Of a stretch of 64,000 nt of DNA, positions 43,838-53,908 are shown piece after piece. The notes beneath the pieces were generated by a model. It saw only the letters and a list, made by a program, of their open reading frames with translations. It had not been told where the DNA came from and ran no database searches. Positions within the stretch are counted from its first letter, which is position 1. Each line of letters starts with the position of its first letter. The translations under genes and the position numbers were made by a program. Origin of the DNA: Azospirillum oryzae (GTDB lineage: Bacteria; Pseudomonadota; Alphaproteobacteria; Azospirillales; Azospirillaceae); the NCBI RefSeq assembly GCF_900177515.1, contig NZ_FXAK01000008.1, positions 124,001 through 188,000 of the forward strand, read 5' to 3'.

Positions 43838-46800
43838 CGGAACGCTCGTTCATCAGCCAGGCGATCTCAACCCCCTCGCCGCCCGTGGGCACGCCCTGGG
43901 TCAGGACAAGGGGGCCGGGCAGTTCGGCGATACGGCGGTTGGCGGCCAGCAGGCGGGCGGAGTCACCCTCCACCAGCGCGCCCGCCAGGGGACCGGAGGA
44001 CAGCCAGTTCGCCGTCACCCGGACAAGGGCGGCAAGCCCGGCCGGCAGGGTCTTCAGGCCGGCGGTCACCGGGGCGTCGCCGTCCACCACCACCTCGTTG
44101 CCGGTGGCGAGCGCCGCGCCCATCAGCCGGTACAAACCCTCCTCCGTCTGCGGCAGCAGCAGGATGCGGCCGCGCGGGATCAGGCTGTAGATGTTCTGCT
44201 CACCCACCGGGCCGGCCAGTTCGACACTGCCGCCGACGGGGGAGCGCTTCGCCAGGGACCGTACGTCGGTGGCGATGCCCGCCCTGCCCTGCCCCGCCAG
44301 CCAGTCGGCGAATGCCTGGGCCGGTGCACGTACGGCGTCGTCGCCGTTAAGACCGATGTCCAGGGACGGACGTACGGACAGCAGGCGGGACAGGTACAGC
44401 GGGCCGCCGGCCTTCGGGCCGGTGCCGGACAGGCCGTGGCCGCCGAAGGGCTGTACGCCGACCACCGCGCCGATGGTGTTGCGGTTGACGTACAGGTTGC
44501 CGGCCTCGATCCGGCCGGTCACCCGGTCGATGGTGGCGTCGATGCGGGTGTGCAGGCCGAAGGTCAGGCCATAGCCGGTGCCGTTGATGGCGTCGACCAG
44601 CCGGTCCAGATCGTCGCGGCGGAAGCGAAGCACATGCAGGACCGGGCCGAACACCTCGCGCTCCAGGTCGGCGATGGTGTCGATCTCGATGATGGTCGGC
44701 GCGACGAAGGTGCCGTCGGCGGTCTCCGCCGGCAGCGGCAGCGATTCGACACGGCGGCCCTTGGCCCGCATCGCCTCGATGTGGCGGGTGATGCCGTCGC
44801 GCGCCTCCGCCGTGATGACCGGGCCGACGTCGACGGCCAACCGGTCGGGGCTGCCGAGGCGCAGCTCGCGCATCGCGCCCTTCAGCATGGTCAGGGTGCG
44901 GTCGGCCACATCCTCCTGCAGGCAGAGGATGCGCAGGGCCGAGCAGCGCTGGCCGGCGCTGTCGAAGGCCGAGGCGATCACGTCGCCGACCACCTGCTCC
45001 GCCAGGGCGGAGCTGTCGACGATCATGGCGTTCTGGCCGCCGGTCTCGGCGATCAGCGGGATCGGCGCGCCGTCCGGCGACAGCCGCCCGGCAAGCTGGC
45101 GCTGGATCAGGCGGGCCACATCGGTGGAGCCGGTGAACATCACCGCGCGGGTGCCGGCATGGCCGACCAGGGCGGCGCCGACCTCGCCCGCGCCGGGCAG
45201 AAGCTGCACCGCACCGGCGGGCACGCCGGCGGCGCGGAGGATGCGAACCGCCTCCGCCGCGATCAGCGGGGTTTCCTCCGCCGGCTTGGCCAGCACCGGA
45301 TTGCCGGCAGCCAGCGCCGCGGCGACCTGACCGGAGAAGATGGCGAGCGGGAAGTTCCACGGGCTGATGCAGACCACCGGCCCCAGCGGCCGATGGGTGT
45401 CGTTGGCAAAGCCGTCGCGGACCCGGGCGCCATAATAGCGCAGGAAGTCGATGGCCTCCCGCACCTCGGCGATGGCGTTGGCGGTGGACTTGCCGGCCTC
45501 GCGGATGATCAGGCCTAGCAGGGTCGGCATGCGGGTTTGCATCTCGTCGGCGGCGCGGAACAGGCAGGCGGCGCGCAGGGCCGGCGGGGTGGCGGCCCAG
45601 ACCGGGGCGGCGGCCTCGGCGAACAGGAAGGCGTCGGCGATGTCGGCCGGGCCGGCCTCGATGCAGTGGCCGACGACGTCGCGGTGGTCGGCCGGGTTCA
45701 GCACCGGCTGCACCTTACCCCGGCGCTCGCCATCCGCCAGCAGCGGGGCGGCGGTCCAGGCGACGGTGGCGCTGTCGCGCATCGCGACGGAAAGCTCGGC
45801 CAGCGTCGTCTCGTTCGACAGGTCGAGACCGGCCGAGTTCGCCCGCTCGGCGCCGTAGAGATCCTTGGGCAGGGCGATCAGCGGGTTCTTCTCGCCCACC
45901 GGCAGGGCGGCGGCGGCCAGCGCCACCGGGTCGGCGACCAGATCGTCGATCGACACGCTCTTGTCGGCGATGCGGTTGACGAAGGAGCTGTTGGCGCCGT
46001 TTTCCAGCAGGCGGCGGACCAGATAGGCCAGCAGCGTCTCGTGGGTGCCGACCGGGGCATAGATGCGGCAGGGCCGCTTCAGCGGGCCGACCACTTCCTT
46101 GTAGAGCGGCTCGCCCATGCCGTGCAGGCACTGGAACTCGTACTGGCCGACCTTGAACTCGCCGTTCAGATGCGCGGCCATCTGATAGATGGTGGCCAGC
46201 GTCTGGGCGTTGTGGGTGGCGAACTGCGGGAACACCGCGTCGGGCGCCGACAGCAGCCGGCGGGCGCAGGCGGCATAGGACACGTCGGTGTGCAGCTTGC
46301 GGGTATAGACCGGGAAATCCTCCAGCCCGTCGACCTGGGCGCGCTTGATCTCGCTGTCCCAATAGGCGCCCTTCACCAGCCGCACCATCAGCCGGTGGCC
46401 GCTGCGCCGGGCCAGATCGACGATGAAGTCGATGACGTAGGGGCAGCGCTTGCCATAGGCCTGGACGACGAAACCGATTCCGTTCCAGCCCTTCAGGTCC
46501 GGATCGAAGCACAGCGATTCCAGCAGGTCGAGCGACAGCTCCAGCCGGTCGGCCTCCTCGGCGTCGATGTTCAGGCCGATGTCGTAGCTGCGGGCCAGCC
46601 GGGCCAGCTTGGTGACGCGCGGCAGCAGTTCCGCCATGACGCGGCCGGCCTGGGCACGCGAATAGCGCGGGTGCAGGGCCGACAGCTTGATCGAGATGCC
46701 GGGGCCGTCATAGATGCCGCGCCCGGCCGAGGCCTTGCCGATGGCGTGGATCGCGGTCTCGTAATCAGCGTAATAGCGGTCGGCGTCGGCGGCGGTCGTC

Positions 46801-47501
46801 GCCGCCTCCCCCAGCATGTCGTAGGAGTAGCGGAAGCCCTCCGCCTCCATCTTGCGGCTGTTGGACAGCGCCTCGTCGATGGTCTGGCCGGTGACGAACT
46901 GCTCGCCCATCATCCGCATGGCGAAATCGACGCCGCGGCGGATCAGCGGCTCGCCGCCGCGCAGGATCAGCTTGGTCAGGGCGGAGGACAGAGCCTGCTC
47001 GCCGCCCAGCACGCCGGTGACCTTGCCGGTGACCAGCAGCCCCCAGGTCGCGGCGTTGACGAACAGCGACGGGCTGTTGCCGAGATGGGCGCGCCAGTCG
47101 CCGCCGGCGATCTTGTCGCGGATCAGCGCGTCGCGGGTGGCGCGGTCGGGAATGCGCAGCAGCGCCTCCGCCAGACACATCAGCGCCACGCCCTCCTGGC
47201 TGGACAGGCTGTATTCATGGATCAGCCCCTCCACCCCGCGCCCCTGCGGCTTGGCGCGCAGCGCCGCGATCAGCGTGCGCGCGGTCTCAGCCGCAGCATT
47301 GGTCACCTTGGCCGGCAGCGCCGCCTGATCCACCAGCCATGCCACGCACTCCGGCTCCGGCCGGCGATAGGCGGCGGTGATCGCCTGACGCAGCGGCCCC
47401 GCCGGACGAACGACGGGGGCGAAGGCGGCGAAGGGGCCGGTCCCGCTGGAGAGGGACGGCTCGGTGGCGGGGACAACGCTCGGATCGGTCATCTGGTTCA
47501 T
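43782..47501 (-). CDS. putA: bifunctional proline dehydrogenase / glutamate semialdehyde dehydrogenase
   Basis: 1239 residues. The FAD-dependent PRODH barrel occupies roughly 150-470 (VLGGEQALSSALTKL, ISIKLSALHPRYS, IDAEEADRLELSLDLL). The aldehyde dehydrogenase domain is at about 560-1010 with IAETGGQNAM and the catalytic Cys in AGQRCSALR near residue 851. A C-terminal 200-residue domain of the long PutA type follows. The enzyme oxidises proline to glutamate, feeding electrons to quinone. No DNA-binding N-terminal RHH domain is present, so this form does not repress itself. Start 47501; a Met three codons in is an alternative. Confidence 0.97.
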   Translation of the reverse strand: MNQMTDPSVVPATEPSLSSGTGPFAAFAPVVRPAGPLRQAITAAYRRPEPECVAWLVDQAALPAKVTNAAAETARTLIAALRAKPQGRGVEGLIHEYSLSSQEGVALMCLAEALLRIPDRATRDALIRDKIAGGDWRAHLGNSPSLFVNAATWGLLVTGKVTGVLGGEQALSSALTKLILRGGEPLIRRGVDFAMRMMGEQFVTGQTIDEALSNSRKMEAEGFRYSYDMLGEAATTAADADRYYADYETAIHAIGKASAGRGIYDGPGISIKLSALHPRYSRAQAGRVMAELLPRVTKLARLARSYDIGLNIDAEEADRLELSLDLLESLCFDPDLKGWNGIGFVVQAYGKRCPYVIDFIVDLARRSGHRLMVRLVKGAYWDSEIKRAQVDGLEDFPVYTRKLHTDVSYAACARRLLSAPDAVFPQFATHNAQTLATIYQMAAHLNGEFKVGQYEFQCLHGMGEPLYKEVVGPLKRPCRIYAPVGTHETLLAYLVRRLLENGANSSFVNRIADKSVSIDDLVADPVALAAAALPVGEKNPLIALPKDLYGAERANSAGLDLSNETTLAELSVAMRDSATVAWTAAPLLADGERRGKVQPVLNPADHRDVVGHCIEAGPADIADAFLFAEAAAPVWAATPPALRAACLFRAADEMQTRMPTLLGLIIREAGKSTANAIAEVREAIDFLRYYGARVRDGFANDTHRPLGPVVCISPWNFPLAIFSGQVAAALAAGNPVLAKPAEETPLIAAEAVRILRAAGVPAGAVQLLPGAGEVGAALVGHAGTRAVMFTGSTDVARLIQRQLAGRLSPDGAPIPLIAETGGQNAMIVDSSALAEQVVGDVIASAFDSAGQRCSALRILCLQEDVADRTLTMLKGAMRELRLGSPDRLAVDVGPVITAEARDGITRHIEAMRAKGRRVESLPLPAETADGTFVAPTIIEIDTIADLEREVFGPVLHVLRFRRDDLDRLVDAINGTGYGLTFGLHTRIDATIDRVTGRIEAGNLYVNRNTIGAVVGVQPFGGHGLSGTGPKAGGPLYLSRLLSVRPSLDIGLNGDDAVRAPAQAFADWLAGQGRAGIATDVRSLAKRSPVGGSVELAGPVGEQNIYSLIPRGRILLLPQTEEGLYRLMGAALATGNEVVVDGDAPVTAGLKTLPAGLAALVRVTANWLSSGPLAGALVEGDSARLLAANRRIAELPGPLVLTQGVPTGGEGVEIAWLMNERSVSTNTTAAGGNASLVAMS

Positions 47502-47865
47502 CGCGTGGCTGGCTCTGGTCGGGGGGCGTGGAGCGGCGGCTTTGGAAAGCCCGTGTCCGGCGGGTTGCGGAGGCCGATCCGATGCCTGTCAGGCTAACCG
47601 ATTTTCCGGGATCCTTTCCAACTGGTATTTAAGCCACTTTGCCGATTTAAATTCTGGCTATAGGCACTCACGCAGAATCAATTACGAGCACTACGGCAAA
47701 ATCTCAGAACATCCGGCCGGTTTTCGGGGCCGCGTGACGGGCGCATCCGTTTTTACCGAATAAAAGTCGGCAGCGCGGGCCTCTGGCCGACGGCACAGGG
47801 GAAATGTCTGGCACGATTCCGCAAATTCGATGGGATGATGGACAGAACGCCCGAACAGCCGGGAG
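47502..47865. other. putA upstream region, no gene seen
   Basis: 364 bases between putA (leftward) and the DUF457 gene (leftward, ends at 47866). An AT-richer block near 47620-47700 probably contains the putA promoter. No Lrp/PutR-type dyad or gene was recognised. Confidence 0.5.
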
Positions 47866-48483
47866 TCAGCCCTTCAGCGGCTTCGGACGGCTGGCTTCCG
47901 GCGGCTTGCGCACGGGGATCGGGGGTGCGGCCTTCTCCATGCCGCCCTCCCCCAGATAGGTCTGGGCCGCGGCGACGACGGAGCGCCAGGGCCGCTGCAG
48001 CGGGAACTCCGGCCAGCCGTTGGCGAACAGGCCGGAGATCATCCAGCCGGCCATCAGCGTGACCGCCAATTGTTCGGAAAAGCCGCCCGTCTTCAGGATC
48101 GGCAGCGCGAAATTGCGCCGCCGCTTGATCGGCCACAGCAGCGGCAGTCCGGCCGGGGTCAGCAGGTCGCCGGCCAGATGGGTGAGATAGCCGACGATGA
48201 ACGGGATCAGCAACCGTTGGTAAGCCGCATGTTCATGCAGGACCCACAGGCAGCCGGCGATGGCGAGCGCCGAATGGGTGACGCCGCGATGGCCGAAGAT
48301 GTTGGACACCGCGGTGGATAGCGGCTTGACCATCTGGCCCAGCGTCGATTTCGGATGGTCGATGTCCGGCGCCAGCGCCCCCAGAATCGCCGCGCCGAAG
48401 GCGACCGCGTCGAAGGTCATCCCGTACCGGCTCGACAGGTAGAACCAGGTGGCGCCACCGACGATTATGTGAGAGGACGCCAT
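47866..48483 (-). CDS. DUF457 (YdjM-type) membrane metal-dependent hydrolase
   Basis: 205 residues with four to five membrane helices and the family's metal motif: GALAPDIDHPKSTLG, the HRGVTHSAL, and a later LTHLAGDLLTP segment with His and Asp. YdjM relatives are inner-membrane proteins of the phospholipase-D/LexA-controlled type. The tail is Pro/Lys-rich. ATG 48483 gives the standard length; longer in-frame readings upstream lack the family start. Confidence 0.8.
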   Translation of the reverse strand: MASSHIIVGGATWFYLSSRYGMTFDAVAFGAAILGALAPDIDHPKSTLGQMVKPLSTAVSNIFGHRGVTHSALAIAGCLWVLHEHAAYQRLLIPFIVGYLTHLAGDLLTPAGLPLLWPIKRRRNFALPILKTGGFSEQLAVTLMAGWMISGLFANGWPEFPLQRPWRSVVAAAQTYLGEGGMEKAAPPIPVRKPPEASRPKPLKG

Positions 48484-48684
48484 CACCGTCGGGTCACCGG
48501 GGCCTGAAACTGGTCTCTGTCGGGATGGCTTCTGTGCCGGACCCGAAATTGGGGGGAGTTTGACTTTAGAATACCTTCCGGTTCCAGAACAATAACCCAA
48601 GTAGAACGGAGGGATTCCCTGGACGCATAACCTCCATGCGTTCGGCAACGGCGGGTTGCCGGAAGACCGGCGCCGGCCGGCGAT

Positions 48685-49239
48685 TCACTCCGGACGGTCC
48701 TTTGCCTGGGTCGCTTCGATCTCGTCCAGCACGGCATCGGGGGCGACATCCTGGCGGATGACGTCCAGTTCGGCGTCGACCTCCGTCTCCACCCCCAGAT
48801 GGTCGGCGATGGCCGAGATCAGCGTGACCAGCTTCGTCACCTCATGCTCGGCCAGCAGGCTGATCTGCAGGTCGAGGTCGGCGCGCTTGTCCGACACCGC
48901 GGCCATGCGGTTCTGGCTGATGAGGACGAAGGTGGAGAGGAAGATCGCCTCCACCGACGCGATCATCGCCAGCACGACGAAAGACGGGTCCCAGGGCCGG
49001 ACGATGGGCAACCAGCCGAGATTGATGAGGATCCAGCCGCCGAAGAGGATCAGGTGCAGATAGACGAAGCGCATGCTGCCGGTGAAGCGGGTGACCCTGT
49101 CGGCGATGCGGTCCTGCAGCGTCGCCTCCACCTCCTCCCGTTTGCGGCGGGCCTGCAGCGCCTGGATGTTGCGTTCCAGCACCGCGCTGAGACCGGGGGC
49201 ATGGGGCGGTGGATAGGTGGGCGGGCGTTGTGCCGACAT
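48685..49239 (-). CDS. DUF1003 domain membrane protein
   Basis: 184 residues with two central membrane helices (about 62-84 and 93-115) and the DUF1003 pattern RFVYLHLILFGGWILIN...FVVLAMIASVEAIFLSTFVLISQNRM. A helical coiled tail (SDKRADLDLQISLLAEHEVTKL) follows. Function unknown. The start at 49239 is preferred to 49260 because only it has a GGAG ribosome site. Confidence 0.8.
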   Translation of the reverse strand: MSAQRPPTYPPPHAPGLSAVLERNIQALQARRKREEVEATLQDRIADRVTRFTGSMRFVYLHLILFGGWILINLGWLPIVRPWDPSFVVLAMIASVEAIFLSTFVLISQNRMAAVSDKRADLDLQISLLAEHEVTKLVTLISAIADHLGVETEVDAELDVIRQDVAPDAVLDEIEATQAKDRPE

Positions 49240-49411
49240 GGCGTCTCCGTGAGCCTCCATGATTCGCGGCGGTCCGGCCGTTGCCTGATCGGCGCCGACT
49301 CAAAACCGTGGCGGTCGTCAGGCGTTCCGGCCCCTGTCCGTCGGGCGAGTGCCGGAACTCCGGCCCGGCCGGCATGTTGGCCGAAGGGCAACCGCAACCC
49401 GGGAGGACCAG

Positions 49412-49711
49412 ATGGACAAACCCAAGGATCAGGATCGGGACCGCCACGTCTCCAACGCCGACAGCCCCAATCCGGGCGCCCAGGGCGGCGGCCCGGTCAC
49501 TCCCGGCCGCGCCGGCCAGGGCATGGGCGTGGGCACCGGCAGTTCCGACGACCTGCCGCACAGCGTCGGCGGCGGGCCGTCGACCACCGTCACCGTCGGC
49601 GAGGGCACCGGCCAGCGCCGCGACCTGCCCGACCAGCACGCCGCTCCGCCGACGCCGAAGGAAGACGCCGGCAAGCGGCCGCGCAACCGGGAGGCGGGAA
49701 AGCCGGGCTGA
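49412..49711 (+). CDS. small disordered hypothetical protein
   Basis: 99 residues, Gly/Pro/Asp/Arg-rich with no hydrophobic core, no Cys and no signal: probably an intrinsically disordered, water-retaining stress peptide. GGGAGG precedes ATG 49412. Nearby DUF1003, hemerythrin and BON-type genes hint at a general stress setting, but this is a weak association. Confidence 0.6.
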   Translation: MDKPKDQDRDRHVSNADSPNPGAQGGGPVTPGRAGQGMGVGTGSSDDLPHSVGGGPSTTVTVGEGTGQRRDLPDQHAAPPTPKEDAGKRPRNREAGKPG

Positions 49712-49915
49712 CCGCTTCCCTCCACCGTCCTTCGTCCGAACGCGCCGGCAGCGGCCGCGGCGGGGTAGCTTGCTACCGCCGCGGGTGCCTGGCGCATAAT
49801 GGCATTACTCCCATCCGGCACGGGTGGGGCACATTCCCCATCCCCAGTGCTCTGGCATAGTTTCGCAAAACGGCCGGCAGTTGAAGCCGGGCACAACGCC
49901 AGGGAGTGGTCGCCG

Positions 49916-51400
49916 ATGGATACGAAGGAATTGGCAAGCGCGGCGGACGGAGGTGTGGAGACGCCGATGAACAATGGCGGCCGGGCGGCCGATATCATCG
50001 GCAATCACCGCTTCGCCGCCTGGATGTTGTCCGCCGCGTTTCTGTTCGTTCTCAGTGCCGACACGCTGCTTGGCGTCGTCCTCAGACCCTATCTGCATGC
50101 CGAGCTCGACACCACGGTGTGGGACGTCGTGCTCCTGATCCTGGGCCAGAAACCGGAACGGCTGCCGCTCGATTCCTGGGAACCGATGATGACGGCCTTC
50201 ACCTGGCTGCATGAGCATGGGCAAGGCAACGTCTACGACGCCATATTCTTTACCAAGCATGTGAAATTCCAATATCCGCTGACCTCCCTGCTGGTGCTGG
50301 AGGCGATGTCGGCGGTCGGCCTGCTTCACTTGCGCATCTATGCCCTGATCAACCTGCTGATGGTCGTCGCCACCGCCGGCGGCATGGCGCTGCTGATGCG
50401 CGAACTGGCGGAACGCATGGGGTTCGACCAAACCGTGCGCAACGGCAACAGCCGGCTGATGCTCGCGGCGCTCGGCGCGGTGGCGACGCTGTGCTTCTTC
50501 CCGATCGTCAAGGCCTTCGCCGTCGGCCAGATGCAGGCATGGCTGAATGCCGCCTTCGTCTTCGCCACCCTGTTCTACGTGCGCGACCAGCGGGCGCTCG
50601 CCGGCGCCATGCTCGGCGCATCGACGCTGATCAAGCCGCAGATGTCGCTTTTCCTGATCTGGGCGCTGCTGCGCCGGGAATGGGGGTTCGCCATCGGCTG
50701 GGCGGCGGTGGTGGTTCCCGGCTTCGCCGCCGCCAGCGCCCTCTACGGCCTCGGCCCGTCGCTGCATTACCTCGACGTGCTGTCGTTCCTGGGCCAGCAT
50801 GGCGAAAGCTATTACGCCAACCAGACCCTGAACGGGCTTCTGCACCGCCTGCTCCAGAACGGGCCGAACCTGCTGTTGAACACCAACGGCGAGACCGAAT
50901 GGCGGGGCAGCGCGTTCCCGGCCTACAATGCGCTCGTCCATGGCGCGACGCTGGTCTCCGGCATCCTGTTCGTCCTGTTCGGCCTGCTGTGGCGGATCAG
51001 GGACGGGGTCGGCGGCAATGGGGCCGGGACCGACCGGCGGCAGCCCATCGCCTCCTTCCTGGTGGCCGGAACCTGTTTCACCATCGGCACGCCGATCGCC
51101 TGGATTCCGCATTACGGCGTGCTGCTGCCGGTCTGCGCCTATCTGCTGTTCGTTCTGATCGACCTCGCCGCCCGGGACCGGCGCCGCGGCCTCGGCAAAC
51201 TGCTGCTGCTGGGCATCGGATTCGCGATCCTGAGCAACGACTTCTTCCATCCCCTGAACGAGCTTGCCGATACCCCCTACAATTTCCTGCAATCCTACCT
51301 GTTCTTCACCGCCCTGCTGCTGCTCCACCTGCTGGTGACGACGGCGGATGCGCCGAAGACGGCGCGGCAATCCTCCGCCCCGCACTTGCCCGCCGCCTGA
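49916..51400 (+). CDS. GT87-type (DUF2029) membrane glycosyltransferase
   Basis: 494 residues with ten or more membrane helices. The DUF2029 pattern is present: a periplasmic loop after the first helix with FYDA-like VYDAIFF, KHVKFQYPLTSLL, and central QMQAWLNAAFVFATLFYVRDQRALAG, STLIKPQMSLFLIW. Family members (mannosyltransferase group) use polyprenyl-phosphate sugars to decorate lipids, glycans or arabinomannan-like polymers. Acceptor unknown. ATG 49916 with a weak site; no clear operon partners. Confidence 0.82.
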   Translation: MDTKELASAADGGVETPMNNGGRAADIIGNHRFAAWMLSAAFLFVLSADTLLGVVLRPYLHAELDTTVWDVVLLILGQKPERLPLDSWEPMMTAFTWLHEHGQGNVYDAIFFTKHVKFQYPLTSLLVLEAMSAVGLLHLRIYALINLLMVVATAGGMALLMRELAERMGFDQTVRNGNSRLMLAALGAVATLCFFPIVKAFAVGQMQAWLNAAFVFATLFYVRDQRALAGAMLGASTLIKPQMSLFLIWALLRREWGFAIGWAAVVVPGFAAASALYGLGPSLHYLDVLSFLGQHGESYYANQTLNGLLHRLLQNGPNLLLNTNGETEWRGSAFPAYNALVHGATLVSGILFVLFGLLWRIRDGVGGNGAGTDRRQPIASFLVAGTCFTIGTPIAWIPHYGVLLPVCAYLLFVLIDLAARDRRRGLGKLLLLGIGFAILSNDFFHPLNELADTPYNFLQSYLFFTALLLLHLLVTTADAPKTARQSSAPHLPAA

Positions 51401-51475
51401 CGGCCCGCCGGAACGCCGGGGCTCGTGCGCCTGTTGGTGAGCAGGATCACCCAACCGGCAGGAAGGAGCCCCGTC

Positions 51476-52081
51476 ATGGCACGGTACTCGGGAGCAGGCT
51501 ATTCGCACGGAGACGATACGGGCTGGCTGTCGGCGCGCGGGCTGGCGATGATGGCCGGCGGGGCGGCGCTGGCGCTGGTGGCAAGCCGGCTGCTGCCCCC
51601 GGTGGTGGCGCAGCTGGCCGGTACCGCCCGCCACGCCGCCGGCCGCGACGGCATCGACGCGCTGATCGACGACCACCGCCACATCCAGTCGCTGCTGGCG
51701 GAGATGGTGCAGACCCCGATGGATGCGCCCGTCCGCCGCACCCAGCTGCTGCTTCGCCTGAAGCGCCGGCTGGCCGCCCATGCCATGGCGGAGGAGGACG
51801 TCGTCTATCCGCTGCTGCACGAGGAAGCCCGGAAGGAAGAGGACGCCAAGCATCTCTACGGCGAGCATGCCGAGATCAAGATGCACCTCTTCGTCCTGGA
51901 GCAGACGCCGAAGGACGATCCCCACTGGCTCGCCGTGGCGCTCGACCTGAAGCGCATCGTCGACGGTCATATCCGCCAGGAGGAGGAGATCGACTTCCCC
52001 GCCCTGCGCAACAGCCTGGACGACGGCCAGACCGCCATCATGTCGGGCGGCGTCGCCCGCGAGAAGGCACTGATCCTCTGA
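51476..52081 (+). CDS. hemerythrin-domain protein with membrane helix
   Basis: 201 residues. A hydrophobic segment (about 25-48) precedes a hemerythrin-like four-helix domain: DDHRHIQSLL, HAMAEEDVVYP (H-x3-E), GEHAEIKMHL and DGHIRQEEEIDFP, giving the His and Glu ligands of a di-iron or mononuclear site. Such proteins bind O2 or NO or repair iron-sulphur clusters. GGAAGGAG precedes ATG 51476. Lies next to Zn-alcohol dehydrogenase and DUF4267-like genes on the same strand. Confidence 0.85.
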   Translation: MARYSGAGYSHGDDTGWLSARGLAMMAGGAALALVASRLLPPVVAQLAGTARHAAGRDGIDALIDDHRHIQSLLAEMVQTPMDAPVRRTQLLLRLKRRLAAHAMAEEDVVYPLLHEEARKEEDAKHLYGEHAEIKMHLFVLEQTPKDDPHWLAVALDLKRIVDGHIRQEEEIDFPALRNSLDDGQTAIMSGGVAREKALIL

Positions 52082-52183
52082 CCATCGCCTTACGGTGAGG
52101 GGCCGGCCGGAACCGGAACGCTCCGGCCGACGGTCCTGTTGCTGAATGGAACCGTAACGAGGGCGAAAGTCCGGGAGAAATCG

Positions 52184-53356
52184 ATGAGAGCACTGGTCTG
52201 GCACGGCGCCAACGACATCCGCTGCGACACGGTCCCGGATCCAGAGATCGAACATCCGCGCGACGCCATCGTCAAGGTGACGACCTGCGCCATCTGCGGG
52301 TCCGACCTTCACCTGCACGACAATTTCATGCCGGGCATGGAGAAGGGCGACATCGTCGGTCATGAATTCATGGGCGAGGTGATGGAGGTGGGATCGGAAG
52401 CCAAGAGCGCGCTGAAGGTCGGCGAGCGGGTGGTGGTTCCCTTCACCATCTGGTGCGGCGAATGCGACCAGTGCAAGCGCGGCAATTATTCGGTCTGCGA
52501 ACGCTCCAACCGCAACAAGGCGCTGGCCGACAAGGTCTTCGGCCACACCACCGCCGGGCTGTTCGGCTACACCCACCTGACCGGCGGCTATGCCGGCGGG
52601 CAGGCGGAATATGTGCGGGTGCCGATGGCCGACCGCACCCACATCAAGATCCCCAGCGGGCTGACCGACGAGCAGGTGCTGTTCCTGGGCGACATCTTCC
52701 CCACCGGCTGGCAGGCCGCCGCCCAGTGCGACATCCAGCCGACCGACACGGTGGCGATCTGGGGCTGCGGCCCGGTCGGACAGATGACGATCCGCAGCGC
52801 CGTCCTCTTGGGCGCCAAACAGGTGGTCGCCATCGACCGCGTGCCGGAACGGCTGGCGATGGCCAAGGCCGGCGGCGCCATCACCATCAATTTCGAGGAG
52901 GAGAGCGTCGTCGAGCGGCTGAACGAGCTGACCGGCGGCAAGGGTCCGGAGAAATGCATCGACGCCGTCGGCATGGAGGCGCACGCCACCGCCACGCTCG
53001 ATTCGATGTACGACCGCGCCAAGCAGGCGCTGATGCTGGAATCGGACCGCGCCCATGTGCTGCGCGAGATGATCTATGTCTGCCGCCCGGCCGGCGTCCT
53101 GTCGATCCCCGGTGTCTATGGCGGGCTGATCGACAAGATGCCCTTCGGCATGGCGATGAACAAGGGACTGACCTGGCGCATGGGCCAGACCCATGTCAAC
53201 CGCTGGACCGACGACCTGCTGAACCGGATCCAGGAAGGGCAGATCGACCCGTCCTTCGTCATCACCCACACCGTTCCGCTCGATCAGGGACCCGAGATGT
53301 ACAAGACCTTCCGCGACAAGCGGGACGGCTGCATCAAGGTGGTCCTCAAGCCCTGA
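52184..53356 (+). CDS. zinc-dependent alcohol dehydrogenase (formaldehyde dehydrogenase type)
   Basis: 390 residues, MDR fold. Catalytic zinc ligands in TCAICGSDLHLH and VGHEFMGEV; structural zinc cysteines in CGECDQCKRGNYSVCE; NAD site in IWGCGPVGQMTIRSA. A long insertion DKVFGHTTAGLFGYTHLTGG fits the glutathione-independent formaldehyde dehydrogenase or threonine-dehydrogenase-like group. GGAGAAAT precedes ATG 52184. It is nine bases upstream of a small membrane-protein gene, a pairing seen in many proteobacteria. Confidence 0.9.
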   Translation: MRALVWHGANDIRCDTVPDPEIEHPRDAIVKVTTCAICGSDLHLHDNFMPGMEKGDIVGHEFMGEVMEVGSEAKSALKVGERVVVPFTIWCGECDQCKRGNYSVCERSNRNKALADKVFGHTTAGLFGYTHLTGGYAGGQAEYVRVPMADRTHIKIPSGLTDEQVLFLGDIFPTGWQAAAQCDIQPTDTVAIWGCGPVGQMTIRSAVLLGAKQVVAIDRVPERLAMAKAGGAITINFEEESVVERLNELTGGKGPEKCIDAVGMEAHATATLDSMYDRAKQALMLESDRAHVLREMIYVCRPAGVLSIPGVYGGLIDKMPFGMAMNKGLTWRMGQTHVNRWTDDLLNRIQEGQIDPSFVITHTVPLDQGPEMYKTFRDKRDGCIKVVLKP

Positions 53357-53365
53357 GGTGAAGAC

Positions 53366-53905
53366 ATGGCCTATTACAACCGCTCCTCGGCCGGAGACAA
53401 TCTCGCCCGCGGGCTCGGCTGGTTCAGCATCGGGCTCGGCGTCGCCGAACTGATGGCCGGACGCAGCATCGCCCGCTGGATGGGGATGGAGGACAGGACC
53501 AACCTGATCCGCGCCTATGGCGTGCGGGAGATCACCACCGGAGTCGGCCTGCTGGCTCTCGGCGATCCCAAGCCCTGGATCTGGGGCCGCATCGCCGGCG
53601 ACGCCGTCGACATGGCGACGCTGGCGGAGGGGATGCGGGACAACCGGCGCGCCGGGAATGCCGGCATCGCCTTCGGCGCCGTTCTGGCGGCGACGGCGCT
53701 GGACATCGTCTGCGCCCAGAAGCTGCACCAGGAGGAGGCCCATTACCGCAGCCTGCCGGTGCCGGACTACAGCGGTCGCAGCGGCTTCCCCCGCGCCGTC
53801 TCCGCCATGCGGGGCGCTGCCAGCGACGCCCCCATCGCCGAGGACATGCGGACGCCGAAGATCCTGCAGTTCCAGCCGGCGACCGGCCAAGCCGGCGCCT
53901 CGTGA
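53366..53905 (+). CDS. hypothetical protein with two or three membrane-prone helices
   Basis: 179 residues, with Gly-rich amphipathic segments (LARGLGWFSIGLGVAELMAG, VREITTGVGLLALG, AGNAGIAFGAVLAATALDIV). It resembles proteins linked to Zn-alcohol dehydrogenases and SRPBCC 'cyclase/dehydrase' proteins, but no catalytic motif is present. The C-terminal 40 residues are hydrophilic. Nine bases after the dehydrogenase gene, so cotranscribed. Confidence 0.65.
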   Translation: MAYYNRSSAGDNLARGLGWFSIGLGVAELMAGRSIARWMGMEDRTNLIRAYGVREITTGVGLLALGDPKPWIWGRIAGDAVDMATLAEGMRDNRRAGNAGIAFGAVLAATALDIVCAQKLHQEEAHYRSLPVPDYSGRSGFPRAVSAMRGAASDAPIAEDMRTPKILQFQPATGQAGAS

Positions 53906-53908
53906 CGC

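Noticed and set aside
45537..47597. 686-codon plus-strand frame opposite putA
   Set aside because: Antisense shadow of the well-supported putA frame.
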